Positions 46,823 through 57,895 of a stretch of 64,000 nucleotides of DNA are shown here, piece after piece. The stretch is from Thelonectria olida (taxonomy: Eukaryota > Ascomycota > Sordariomycetes > Hypocreales > Nectriaceae): the NCBI GenBank assembly GCA_020736575.1, contig JAGPYM010000019.1, positions 186,001 through 250,000 on the forward strand. Reading direction: 5' to 3'. A program made the position numbers and the translations under genes. Under the pieces are notes generated by a model. That model searched no databases. It saw only the letters and a list, made by a program, of their open reading frames with translations, and was not told where the DNA came from. The first letter of the stretch is position 1, and each line of letters begins with the position of its first letter.

Positions 46823-48379
46823 GGTCTTGTGATCGAGTCCAGATCGACTGCGGAGTGACTTGGTTCTACGAAAATGGCTGCATGTCGCAGGATATATGTA
46901 TGATCATACCATGCATTTGTAATCGTCTCCAGGCAAGAGAAAGGATCAAATATTTGTCAGCCATTCGCATTTGGAGAAACTGAGTCTTTGGATGGAAGTT
47001 TGAGCGCCAATTCATGCATGGCCATTAATGTTTCTATATCGAGTTAGGCGTAGACACGGAATAGTTTCTCCCGCCATGACCGCGATTACTTTCCTCATTC
47101 GGTGAGTGTCCCCCAGGCTCGCCGAAAGGTGTCGGGACAGTCTGGAAGGCTACTCGGGAACTGCAAGTGACTTAAAAGACTACTTCTTGGCCTGCTCTCC
47201 ATAATTGGCTATCCTTACTGAAGATTCTTAGCCTTGGGGTTTAAAGTCTGCTTGACAACGCCTTGCGGAACACAGTATATTAAGCACCTTTCATCTACCT
47301 AGATAGGTATGAAGTACCCTACTTTCAATTCAAAAATATATCCGCCCGGTTAGATCAGCTGGTCAAACTTGTGCCCTATGAATCCCCCCATGAAACACAT
47401 TGTGTAAAAACTAACTGAAATACCGAATTGATCCTGGTGGCGGCTTGCGTCTGTGGCTGCATCTTGTGACTCTGAGCTGAAAGACTAAGACGTGCACTTT
47501 GGCCGCATTACAGAAAACAGCCAGGATGAGGCCGGCGGTAACGAGCGCCACTATCACAAACGAAATTGGATTAGATAATAGCCCAAAGATAAGGTGAGAG
47601 GGAAGAAAGGACAGGCAGATGACATCCAACGTATTCGGTGCCATAGAGCTTCCTATGAATGGACGAGTATTCAACATATATCGCCGAGCAAAGCTGAAGC
47701 CTTACGTCGCTTTAGGAATATAACTTCCCGGAGATTTCAGAATGAAAAGCCACTGGAAATTCAGACTCAGCAACGCACTTTAAATACCTCAATGCTGGCC
47801 TCCTCTTGGGTCTTTTGCCGTCGGCCTAGTGTTGCAACGTGAGCTCACTCACTTAGACTATTTGTTCACTTGATAAATATCCAAGTTGGACTAACCCAAG
47901 AGCGGCTTCACAGCCCCCAGCTCTTCTCGCCGGTGAGGACCTGGGTATTCCTTCCTTTCACTGCAACTTTAGTCTCCGTAAAGCACTTCGGGCACCTCAA
48001 TCCCAATCATGTATTGGGTTGTCACACCAAACAGCCTTTGCACATCAGTAACCAGTCACAGTGTGTGCCAAGTTTGGGGGCCATGTTCGGCGAGAAATAG
48101 CCTGCACCTTTGCCTCTATTTTGAACACGCCGAGTGCTGATCAAGTGGTCTAGACAATTCGCCCAACCTCTTATTGTGATTATCTCTCAGTAAAGTCTGG
48201 CTTTCACAATGTCTACTTATCCGTGGCGATCCCCCCCGTAGGTCGGGCTATTGAAGCATTGATCCTCTGCTTTTGTGCTATTAGGCAGACAAGGCTCCAC
48301 GTTCGAGCCCTCGTTCTGCTGCTGTTCTCACACAATCCTGCCTGAAGCTCTCATCGCTCGACCACTGAACTTATCTGCC
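46823..48379. other. Intergenic, no supportable gene
   Basis: About 1.5 kb. A minus-strand frame at 47411-47677 contains one hydrophobic stretch (ISFVIVALVTAGLILAVF), but has no other support. The sequence is moderately AT-rich. No tRNA could be folded, although a GTTCGAGCC string occurs at about 48301. Confidence 0.4.
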
Positions 48380-50277
48380 ATGGGCGCCTACGTCTCTCGA
48401 GCGGAATGCCAGTCGTCAGTTCAACGGCTTCTCCTGTTTAATTGAGCTAACCTTCCTTATCCTAGGCATTACAATGTGACCCTCAACTGCACCATTCGTG
48501 CACGCAAGAACGGAACCATATACGCGCTCGGTAATATCGCGAAACATGAATTCGAAGGTGACGGGGACATTGCTGGCATAGGAGTAAGCCGCGAGTCCAG
48601 CCTAGAACCCGTGGCCCTACTAACGATGCCAGATATTCAGTACTTTCATCGGCGTCACGAGCTTCGCACTGCTTCTCTCCTTCGTCGTCGTCATCCTCGG
48701 AATGATAAAGCATAGGATCTTTCCATTTCAACGATGCGGCGACGGCTTTGTTTTGGAAGACAATACCACCGCGCCTTCTAAGAAAAAGATCAAGCCTGGC
48801 GTGTCGGAGATCTTTCAGGCCATGGTGCTCTCCTGCAGCGATGCACAGATCTTCACGGGCGCTGCTTACGCCCTGACTCTACGATACTTCCGTGGCTGTA
48901 CCATTACCGCCTACCACTACAATATCGTGGCTAACTTGATGCTGCTCACCTGTGCAACCCATCTTATGGCCATCACCGTCGTTCGCAACTATTGGGAGTA
49001 CGCCTGGCTTGCTCTCTTCCGAGTCATCTGCAAGACCGGCGTCTTTCTCGTTACGGGCCTGCTTCTCTCCAATCAAAACGCTGATCTAAAGGATGTCTTT
49101 CCGACAAAGATCCCCCCAGCCGGGGACACAAAAACACCGCTATTTCTCGCTGCTGCTTGCTTTCAGTCCAACGAGACGGAGCTGGGAACAACAATCAGGA
49201 CATCGCTCATGGCTGAGAACGCGAAGAACGCCTTCTTATTCAGCACCCCAGCAAATCGTATTGAGGGGTGGAATAAGTTCCTCATCATCCTGTTATGGTA
49301 TATTGTTGCCGTGGCCATGGAAGTGGCTATGTTCATCCGCAAGGGGAACCGTCGTAATGGCTACCGCAAGAGGATGGTTGAGGCATTCTGGCGGGTCATG
49401 GTCAAGCTCGGCAAGCGCGCCGTCCAACGGATGTTCCCAAAGAAGAAGACGTCAGCCCAAGATACATCAGCCCGGGACACACCAGGCCCAATCACACCGG
49501 CTGACAGGACGTCAACAATACCAAACGAGACGCCAGAGCAAAGAACCATTCGTCACCTCAAGTGGATAGGCCACTATGTCCTAACCATCTATTACCTCTG
49601 CGGTATTGGAATCTGCATGTGGACTGTCGCCGAGTCGGGTAACTACGTGGGCAAACTTAAACAGTGGGTGCAAGACTCAGGTTGGTTAAAGCCCAACGAG
49701 TACGGGCTTAACCCTGAGAACGATGCGACTTCGTTTGGCCAACTCGTGCCTATCTTCACCTCGGGCCTTGTTCTATTCACCTTCTTGGAGATGATCAGCA
49801 GTAAGTCATTGCTAACTTACCTTGTAGATCCAGGGTGATGTTCAAACTAACCATGTCTTGCTTCCAGGCGCCATGAGTCGCCGTAGGGACGCAAAGGAGG
49901 TCCGGCGCCTTCAGAATTACTCTGACGAAGAGCAACTCACTCCACAGCCGCCGCAGGATCCATTCAAGATACAGTACACGTCAGAGGTGAAGCCAGTGCT
50001 ACCGACACCACCCGTGGATTCAACCCCAGGCCGACCATCCACTGAGGAGATAGCGCCGGCTCCGAACCACCAGGAGCGCCCAAATGTTGTATCGTCATAT
50101 TTTTCTTCTCCTCCGCGGCTGGACGTATCCGTTACTGCAGAGCCGGCTGAGCTGGCGTCACCGTCAGTTGAGGTGTCTCCTCAACAGGGAACGACTCAAC
50201 CGCCGACAAGCCATCAATCGAGACCGCAGCAGGCATCGTCGCAGCAGGCATCGACACCGCAAGAAATCTCTGGCTAG
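48380..50277 (+). CDS. Multi-pass (about 7 TM) membrane protein of unknown function
   Basis: Four exons (48380-48414, 48466-48583, 48633-49800, 49868-50277) give 576 residues. After a short extracellular-looking N-terminus with possible N-glycosylation sites (NVTLNCT), about seven hydrophobic segments follow: FIGVTSFALLLSFVVVILGM, two around YHYNIVANLMLLTCATHLMA, FRVICKTGVFLVTGLLL, FLIILLWYIVAVAMEVAMF, YVLTIYYLCGIGICMW and PIFTSGLVLFTFLEMI. A basic cytosolic loop separates the fifth and sixth. The last exon encodes a Pro/Gln/Ser-rich disordered tail. Membrane proteins of this layout are common in filamentous fungi, often as expanded families without a known role. The first donor (GTCAGT at 48415) was chosen for phase and fit. 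Confidence 0.75.
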
Positions 50278-50622
50278 TATCTAGAGTAGAGACGTCTCAC
50301 ATAATGACCGGGCAGTTTGAGGAAATGGCCAAGAAGAAATGATGAATGGGGCGGCACCACGAAGAAGGAAATGCAGTATGCTATTTTGTCTAGATACAAG
50401 CCTCTAACTTTCTTTATGTGAATGCCATTGAATGGTCTATTTGAAGCACTCTTGGAGACATTGGGACATTCTCACAAGACCGTTGAGAAACCTTGGGTAT
50501 TCCTAGCATTTCACTCATTGAATATCACACTGTCATTTTGTTTTGCGCGATGTATATCTGACCATTAGTATGTACTTCCAGTTCTAAATGTCACGGGGAG
50601 GGCAACAAAATCAACCTCAACC

Positions 50623-51338
50623 TCATAGCTTAGCAAGGATATCGGGCTGCCATAGTTGAACCAGAGGACCATTTTCTCCGTACACGGGATCTTGCTCTGG
50701 CATTTCCACACTCCTAATAGTTTCCTTGAAGCTCGAGGCTGGCTTTTTGCCCATTTCATTCCGCCACTTTGGACAGCCCTACACCAGTGTCAATCCATCA
50801 GTTTAGCCGTCACCATCGCATTTAGAATGCGATTATTGGGGCTTCCTACCTGGGGATACACTCCAATATACCGATAATCTGGGGAACTTTGAAGACTGGA
50901 ATGGGCGGTCCCTGCTGGGAGCACAATGACGTCGCCCGTTTTTACATCGACTTCTAATCCGTTTCCATCCTGAATCCGTCCAAGTAGGAGCTTCGAATGT
51001 CCTTGAAAGATACCTAGGCAAGGCAGTGAGTAAAAGTGCATCAAGTAGAATTTCAAAAGTGCAGACTTGCCGTAGCATTCGTGGCTGTTGGGATGGAAAT
51101 GTCGAATCCCAATGTGACCCCAAGTGCCCTGTCACCAGGTGAGCGATTGAAGTGAGTAAAATCATTCGTTATAGCAGCAATTTACCCGTTTCTCCCACTT
51201 GTTTGACGTCAGAAACTGTGTTGCAGTCTCTTCATTCACCGGCTCGGGTAACACATTTCGATAGTGCAGAATTGGCAGCCTATTGTTGGGCACGTCTTTG
51301 GTCGAAGGGACAAAGTAGCATTGAACGTTTGCGCTCAT
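50623..51338 (-). CDS. Cupin-fold protein (YjlB-like)
   Basis: Four exons on the minus strand: 51186-51338, 51071-51128, 50850-51013, 50623-50778, giving 176 residues. Both cupin motifs are intact: His61-x-His63-x4-Glu68 in RHFHPNSHECYGIFQG, and GDVIVLPAGTAH with the fourth ligand His108. This predicts a mononuclear metal site. The second intron (51014-51070) is a GC-AG intron with the textbook donor GCAAGT; removing it restores HECYGIFQGHS. An upstream in-frame Met at 51377 is a less likely start. The size and N-terminal block (FVPSTKDVPNNRLPILHYR) match small YjlB-type cupins of unknown function. The gene is divergent from the MFS transporter with 498 bp between starts. Confidence 0.9.
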
Positions 51339-51494
51339 TTTGGCTGGTTCTGAGGTCTCGACTCTGGCTATGTCCAAGCGTCCATGACCAGGGTTCTTCA
51401 GATATTCTTATCGAGCACACCAAGTCTCTTGATGAACCAGTCTTATCTGGTCAAGAGACGGCTATCGTGAAGCGGGGGGAGTCCAGCCTGCGAC

Positions 51495-51521
51495 CCGGGC
51501 CGCCTCCGGGCCGCTTCCGGG
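51495..51521 (+). repeat. 11-bp GC-rich tandem in the cupin/MFS divergent promoter
   Basis: The unit CCGGGCCGC(C/T)T occurs two and a half times. Each unit holds CCG/CGG triplets of the kind bound by Zn2Cys6 regulators, repeated once per DNA turn. It lies about 316 bp upstream of the MFS start and 157 bp upstream of the cupin start. Confidence 0.5.
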
Positions 51522-51721
51522 TTGGCTCAACTTATGTTCCGCCTCCTCCGCCTTCCCCTCAAACAGCGTGGCCCGCTCTCCGCCCCCTCACGAAGATAAG
51601 CTCCCATCTGATCAAACGGGGGCCTCGACCGGGGATGGGGATGTCTAGTCGATCTGAATCATGACCACGATGGAGGTCAGGATACGTGCGGGCGTTGATT
51701 GGCAAGTTCATTCTTCAACCC

Positions 51722-51728
51722 TATATAT
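51722..51728 (+). promoter_or_regulatory. TATA box of the MFS transporter gene
   Basis: TATATAT about 109 bp upstream of the MFS start. Confidence 0.5.
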
Positions 51729-51836
51729 TTTCGCAACGGTGCCGCCGACATGACTCTTTTCTCTTTCTGGAGCCCTGTATCCATCCACACCGAAATCTCT
51801 TCCAACTCTTTTACTGTTACTTTGTGATCCATCACA

Positions 51837-53707
51837 ATGTCTTCCCCCAGCCCCAACGCCAAAGGGGATCCCACTCATGCGCATGATGTGGATGCTACGA
51901 AGCTGGAGAAACCCATTGAGCGGGTCTCGAGCCATTCCAAGGGGACTGTCATCTCTCTGGACGGGGCTGCCAGCGAGATGGACTACAATCTTAAGCAGGT
52001 TGAGGAGGTTATCGAGGCCATTGGCTTCGGCAAGTTCCAGTGGATGTTGACCTTCTCTTGCGGCTTCGGTTTCCTGGTTGATCAGGTACGGCGACCTTCC
52101 ATCTCTCCCTGTCCTGCAAGCTAATCCTTTGGGTCTAGATGCTGCTCGTTTCCATCAGTCTTGTAACTCCCCAAGCCTCCATGGAGTTTGGCCCCAAATA
52201 TGCCACTCTCCTCTCAGCCTCCCTCTATGCTGGATTGCTTCTTGGGGCCATCGTCCTCGGTGGACTGGCTGATAACTTGGGTCGAAGACTTGTTTGGCAG
52301 ACATCCATCTTTGCTGTCTCTATCGTTAGCATGATCGCTGCTGCCTCTCCAAATTGGGCAGCCTTAAATGCCTTCATCGCTCTGTTGGGCTTCTTTGGCG
52401 GTGGTAATCGTAAGTCATTGACGCCCCTACAAAACTCTAGATCTATCTGGGCCTGACTAATCTTGACTGTGACTTAGTGGCAATTGACTTGACCATTCTC
52501 GCTGAAAGCATTCCCCGTGAATGGACCTTTATTCTTTCCGGCCTCGCCAGTATCTGGGGTCTGGGCAACGCCGTTTCTGGACTAATTGGTACCCATTCCT
52601 ATGAAGTGACCTTTAATGTAGTCACATCTTCTTAGTTCATAATTAACACAACACAGCATGGCCTCTTCTTGTCAACTTTGGATGCGAAAGTGGCTCAACT
52701 CCCGAGAATTGTTCCAAGAAAGACAACATGGGCTGGAGGTATCTATACATCACCTTGGGCGGCATTTGTCTCGTCATGGCCTTGGTGCGGGCCTTGGTTC
52801 TCCGATCACGCGAGTCCCCGAGATGGCTCATCACAGTTGGCCGAACCCAAGAAGCCGTCGACGTGCTCAACAACATCAGCTCTACCAACGGCTCGAACTA
52901 TGCCGCAACTCTCGACCAATTTGCCAACGCTGCCCCAGAGCATGTGCAAGTGAAGTCGATCAAAGAGAACCTACGAAGAGCCGCAGCTCTCTTCTCTGGT
53001 CCCAAGCAAGCCCGACTGATGGCATGCCTGATTCTCATGTGGGCACTAATCGGTATCGCGTAAGCCGAATCCAGATCTATTCTACATGTAACACTCCAAG
53101 GAAGACTAATCACAGAGCAGATACCCTCTATACACCATCTTCCTTCCGTATTACCTCGCTGCTCACGGAGCCGAGTTTGGAGAGTCAAGCAACTACATCA
53201 CCTACCGCGACTGGACAATTTCGTCCATCGTGGGCATTTTTGGGCCATTCGTCAGCATGTACATGGTTTCCAGCCGCTTCTTCAAATCGAAGCTGTCAAT
53301 GCTCATAACAGGAGCCATTTGCGCTGCATTTTCAGGTGCCTTCACTGCAGTCAGAACCCCCGCCCAAAACCTCGCCTTCTCGAGCATGGTCGGCTTCTGG
53401 CTCAATGCGTTGTATGCTATCATTTACTCGTAAGTCCTTTGCCCCAAGTATCGGCTGGTAAGAGTTGATGCTGACGCATGATTCACGTAGTTACACACCC
53501 CAGGCTCTGAGCGTGCACAACCGAGGACTTGGAAATGGTCTTCTCATGGCTGTTGGACGCTTGGCGTCTCTCAGTGCGCCTTTCATCGCTACGTTCGCTG
53601 ATGTCACCACTTCTGCCCCGATCTGGGTTTCTTGTGGATGCTATGTGGCTATTGGACTGGTTGCGATGGTGCTGCCTGTCGACACGGCTTCGTTTAAGTC
53701 TGGCTAA
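51837..53707 (+). CDS. MFS transporter, SV2-like metabolite:H+ symporter type
   Basis: Six exons (51837-52085, 52139-52409, 52478-52588, 52657-53059, 53121-53429, 53491-53707) give 519 residues. A polar N-terminal tail of about 60 residues is followed by IGFGKFQWMLTFSCGFGFLVDQM, a start typical of SV2-like organic-acid or sugar symporters. The MFS loop-2/3 signature appears as GGLADNLGRRLVWQ. SRESPRWLITVGR is typical of the end of helix 6. About ten to twelve hydrophobic helices can be counted. It is a plasma-membrane importer or exporter; by subfamily resemblance, small acids or aromatic acids are plausible substrates. It leads the right-hand group of oxidative genes. Confidence 0.9.
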
Positions 53708-54552
53708 GGTCGAGCTGGTATTAGGCGCGGTATTGTTCTCACTCGGAAGCCTCAACGAGGCAGACGAGGATTGACTCGGAGATTTACCTCCGGCGATTGA
53801 AGGAGTCTGGATACAGACATTCTAGTCTGCTATGAATTCAGCCCATATATTACACCCTGTGGGGTTTCATATGTTTTTATTCTGCTGCTCTCGCATTTTA
53901 ATCAGGTATTGCTTGTCGAGCTACTCATGGTCATTGTTCAATGTCACTCTGCCATTTCTCAGTCATCCACACTCCAACGGTGTTGCCGCTGCAACGTCAA
54001 CTGCAGAGAAGATAAGGCAAACTGGCACAATTAAAAAGAGGAATGAATTGCACAAATGACATGCTGGGGATCCGACGTCAGTTGCCTTTAGTCGTGAATC
54101 TCTGCCACATGACCAAGTTAGGGATGGAGAATAGATGAGGGGAACGAACAAAGAACAAAGTGCAACACCATCCGAATATCTGGCTTTGGCCCGTTATCCG
54201 ATCTGCTTGCAAGGGTTATGATGGAATTTCTTCACTACGTAGTGGATTCCAGATAGACATCGAGAGCTAAGGAAGAAGATATCCTCCTTTCTGCAATCCA
54301 TGCTATCTAAGTTGCTAGGGTGGTGATGAGGCGTGTCCTATTTAGCCTCTGTTTAGTCAAGGTGAGGCTCGGTTCAACGGAGCCAACGTCGATCTCTCTC
54401 CTCCCGAGCGTCTCAACCCACCTCCCGATGGTTTTCACCCCGCTGCCGCGTCTCCTGAAACCTGCATCCGACAGAGTAACTCCTCCTTCCGACTGTGCAT
54501 TTGAAATACCCCAAAAGCATTGGCTATCGGGATAATGAGGCGCTCTCAGGAT

Positions 54553-54567
54553 GCGGGGTCGACGCCG
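54553..54567 (+). promoter_or_regulatory. Variant of the bipartite motif (GCGGGG-N5-GCCG) upstream of P450
   Basis: It has the same spacing as the motif of the VAO cluster and a first half that still fits SYGGRG. It lies about 297 bp upstream of the P450 start. One occurrence in GC-rich sequence may be chance. Confidence 0.25.
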
Positions 54568-54746
54568 CTAGATATCCTCAAGCCTCACCACAACCGGAGG
54601 AGTGGAGTTGAACCTGGGGTATGATCGACGCTCATTCGCTTCATTCGCCATTTCCCCAGGATTCGGCATTCGGGGATCCAGTTGGCATGAATCAGTTGGC
54701 TTCCGACGTGGGTGTATCCTGGTCGATGCAACGCGTTGACGCGGAA

Positions 54747-54752
54747 TATAAA
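54747..54752 (+). promoter_or_regulatory. TATA box of the P450 gene
   Basis: TATAAA 112 bp upstream of the chosen start codon at 54864, which supports that start over the upstream in-frame ATGs. Confidence 0.5.
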
Positions 54753-54863
54753 GAAAAAACTCTCCCAACATGGGCGTCCTTGATTCCAACTTGGCAAGAA
54801 TCCCGACAAAACCAGCGTGCAGGCTACAAATCAGTCGAACCATACGAATTGTGCATTCTCATC

Positions 54864-56549
54864 ATGTTTAACGAACCTGACAAAGTCGAGATCCTCTCGG
54901 CATTGTCTACCCCTTCTACACTTTTCGGCCTACTTGTCGCCGTTGTTGTCGTCGGTCTTCTGAGAAACAAGTTCCGTTCAGGCCTCAGCTCAATCCCCGG
55001 TCCCTCACTCGCCGCGTACACAGGGTTATGGCGATACTACGACGTTCGCAAGGGTCAGGCACACAAGACGGCTATCAATATTCATCGAAAATACGGCCAG
55101 CTTGTTCGAATTGGCCCCAATCATGTTTCCGTCTCCGACCCTCGAGAAATCAAGAAGATTTATGGTCTCAAATCTGGTTACACTAAGGTATGAGCAAGCT
55201 GGACGCCCTATATTTTCCTAGAGACTAATTACCAATTTCTCAGACTGCTTTTTACCCCATCCAATCAATTACCTGGAAGGGTAAGCCCGAAGTCAATCTG
55301 TTCGGCACTCGAGACGAAGCCTACCATCGCGAAATGAAGAAGCCCATTGCCAACGCGTTTAGCTTGACGACACTCTTGACAAATGAGGCTGCGGTCGACT
55401 CTTGCAGCATGCTCTTGTTCGACAAGCTCATGCCTTATGCGAATGACAACAAACCCGTTGACCTTGGAGAATGGATCCAATTCTACACCTTCGATGTCGT
55501 GGGAGAGCTAACCTTTGCGAAGAAGCTCGGCTTCCTTGAGACAGGGGGCGACGTCGATGGCATGATTGAAACGATTGAAGGCATTCTTGTAAGAGAAACC
55601 TGACGCGCGGTAGTTGTGGCCTTTACTAACCATCACGAAGGGCTACGCGAGCACAATCGGCCAAGTTCCCATATGGCACAACTTCTTGCTGGGCAACCCT
55701 CTTCTGCCCTATCTCATCCCGTCAATGGAAAACTGGAACCAAGTCCTTACGTTTACCTTGAAAGCCGTCAACTCGGTGCTTGGCCTCGAAGATGGCACCG
55801 GGACCACCCTGAAGAAAGGCGGCGAACTGGATGTCGAAGCTCTGGATCAACGCGGCGATATGCTGAGCAAGTGGTATGCTGTTAAGCTTTCGCAGCCAGA
55901 GAGAATGTCGACGCGCGACATTGTCGTTCATCTTAGCACCAATGTGTTTGCAGGATCGGATACCACCGCCATTGCCATCCGAGCTGTTCTGTATCACCTA
56001 CTGAAGAACCCCGACAAGATGAGAAAGGTCCTCAAGGAGGTTGACGACGCGGCCGCCGAAGGAAAGCTCAGCTCGCCAGTCTCGTTCAAGGAGTCCACCA
56101 ACCACCTACCATATGTTCAAGCTGCCATCAAGGAGGGCATCAGAATCCACCCATCGGTCGGTCTGCTCCTGGAGCGTCATGTGCCTCCAGGCGGATCAGT
56201 CATCTGCGGAAAGCACATTCCCGAGGGAACCATTGTCGGAATCAACGCCTGGGTCACCCAGCATGACAAAGAGGTCTTCCCCAACCCTGACAAGTTTGAG
56301 CCTGAGAGGTGGCTCAATGCCTCTGAGGAGGAGTTGAAGATTATGGAACAGTCCTTCTTTGCATTTGGTGCCGGAACACGTACTTGCATCGGAAGACATA
56401 TTGCCGTGATGGAGATGGCAAAGATCATCCCAGAGCTTCTGAGGCGATTTGAGATTTCGCTTGCGGACCCTCGAGCTGAGTGGAAGACGAAGAATATTTG
56501 GTTTGTGCAGCAAGAAGGGCTTGTCTGCAACTTGAAGAGGAGAGTTTGA
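54864..56549 (+). CDS. Cytochrome P450, pisatin-demethylase-like
   Basis: Three exons (54864-55187, 55244-55588, 55641-56549) give 525 residues. An N-terminal membrane anchor (FGLLVAVVVVGLL) is followed by the Pro hinge SSIPGPSLAAYTGLWRYY. Core motifs are complete: I-helix FAGSDTTA, K-helix KEGIRIHP (ExxR), FEPERW and the heme loop FAFGAGTRTCIG with the axial Cys at residue 472. The start at 54864 is chosen because it places the anchor at the N-terminus and has a TATA box at the right distance. The sequence style (RIGPNHVSVSDPREIKKIYG) resembles the pisatin demethylase group, which O-demethylates plant phenolics; that substrate suggestion is inference. The protein sits in the ER membrane. Neighbours are a transporter, a tyrosinase and a flavin monooxygenase in one oxidative group. 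Confidence 0.93.
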
Positions 56550-57895
56550 TTGAAGTGTGATACAGTATTAATGTCTGATAAGTTCAATTTTATTTGGGTA
56601 TGTGATTGTAACAACATATGGCGGGTTGGCGAACGTGATCACTGAACTTGTTCGTTGAGATGCGGCTAAATGAAGCGATTCGGAAAGGGCCGTTCCTCCC
56701 GAATGCTAAGATCGCCAGCTTGCAGCGAGCCCATGTTCGATGCCGACGTTCATGACTGGCGGACTAATTAACAAGAAACATGTGGATTCGATCGTATGTT
56801 GACCGCTGGCCGTTCATGCCTGAACCGATAGTTTATGCGGCGCCCCCATCAAACTATTGATCCATCTTCATAGGCATGACGAGTTTTGCCTGGTCTACGC
56901 CCGTCTGCAGCCACCGTCGAAGCCCATAATCCACAGTGAGCTAGCTCGTCTCCTCCGTAAGCATTTGTCATATGCTCGGCGGCAAGGCATCCTCGCTGAA
57001 CGAGTTCTGGCTCATGCAGTACATGAATTTGAGTTAGAACGGAGATGAATGCCACGTGTAGTCTATGTGCTTGAGCCTCGAGGCTTGATGATCGACGCTC
57101 GAGAACTCCCCAACGGCCATGGAGCCGGATATCCAAGTCCAATATGGCATTTTCGATCCGGACATCCGATCAGATCCAGCCCAAGTGGGAGATTCCTTTC
57201 TATTTCTGGGCCTAGTTTCTTGGCGTCAATCGGACGTACGAAAGCTGGCCGCACACAGCTTCACTTCACACGGTCTCCAACTACGGATCTCTCTGGAATA
57301 ACATCCGAAAGGCTTGACCTATCCAGCCTCTATCACCTTGTACCAGCCGCTGTGCCAGGGAGAACAGAAGGACTGCGAGCTCTAGAGCTCATCACTGGAG
57401 GTTTCCTCACAGAAGCGAATGCAAAGCAACCTCGGATCCCGCTTCGTTTGTTCGGAGTACGAACCACGGACCCGCCGACGACACTATCGCCGTGATGGAA
57501 CTTGCAGTAGATTCATCTGGACCGCGCTTGCAGCATTTCTCTGCATAGCCTACGTCTTCAGCCAGCCTCCATCTTTCTGTTTGCAGAAAAGGCGAGTCAG
57601 CCAAGACGATACTATTGTGATAGTGGATGGGATTGGCAGACATAGCCGCGCGCTCTGTCTCACTTGTCGAAACCTTTACTGGTTTTGTCGAGCTATTCGG
57701 AAACTAGTGGGTGATCTGACCGAGAGTAGTTTTGTGCTGCGTACGTAGGAATGGCCTCACAGTTCAAGAGATAAGGAGCTCTCGGCTGTAGACATGGGTT
57801 TCACGAAGTTATAAAACCCACGACGCATCTCTCAAGTCCTAAACCGCCAAAGTCATCCATTTCCCTTAGAGCCTCAAACTCACTGCTTCTAAGCC
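56550..57895. other. Intergenic between P450 and tyrosinase
   Basis: About 1.3 kb. The largest frame (57049-57495) has no motif. Apart from the tyrosinase TATA box I see nothing to report. Confidence 0.4.
57810..57816 (+). promoter_or_regulatory. TATA box of the tyrosinase gene
   Basis: TATAAAA about 80 bp upstream of the tyrosinase start. Confidence 0.55.

Larger units (their letters stand above)
53708..54863. other. Intergenic between MFS and P450 genes
   Basis: No separate gene is supported. The frame of the P450 first exon is open from about 54621, but the upstream part lacks P450 features and contains the TATA box, so it is taken as promoter and leader. GCGGGG-N5-GCCG at 54553-54567 is a variant of the VAO-cluster motif. 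Confidence 0.45.

Noticed and set aside
47411..47677. 88-codon minus-strand frame with one hydrophobic stretch
   Set aside because: A single hydrophobic run in AT-rich intergenic DNA is weak evidence; no start context, homology or exon structure supports it.
48240..48325. Possible tRNA because of a GTTCGAGCC string
   Set aside because: The surrounding bases do not form a T-arm in register, an anticodon arm or an acceptor stem.
51152..51664. 170-codon plus-strand frame upstream of the MFS gene
   Set aside because: It overlaps the first cupin exon on the other strand and the GC-rich promoter repeat, and shows no protein motif.
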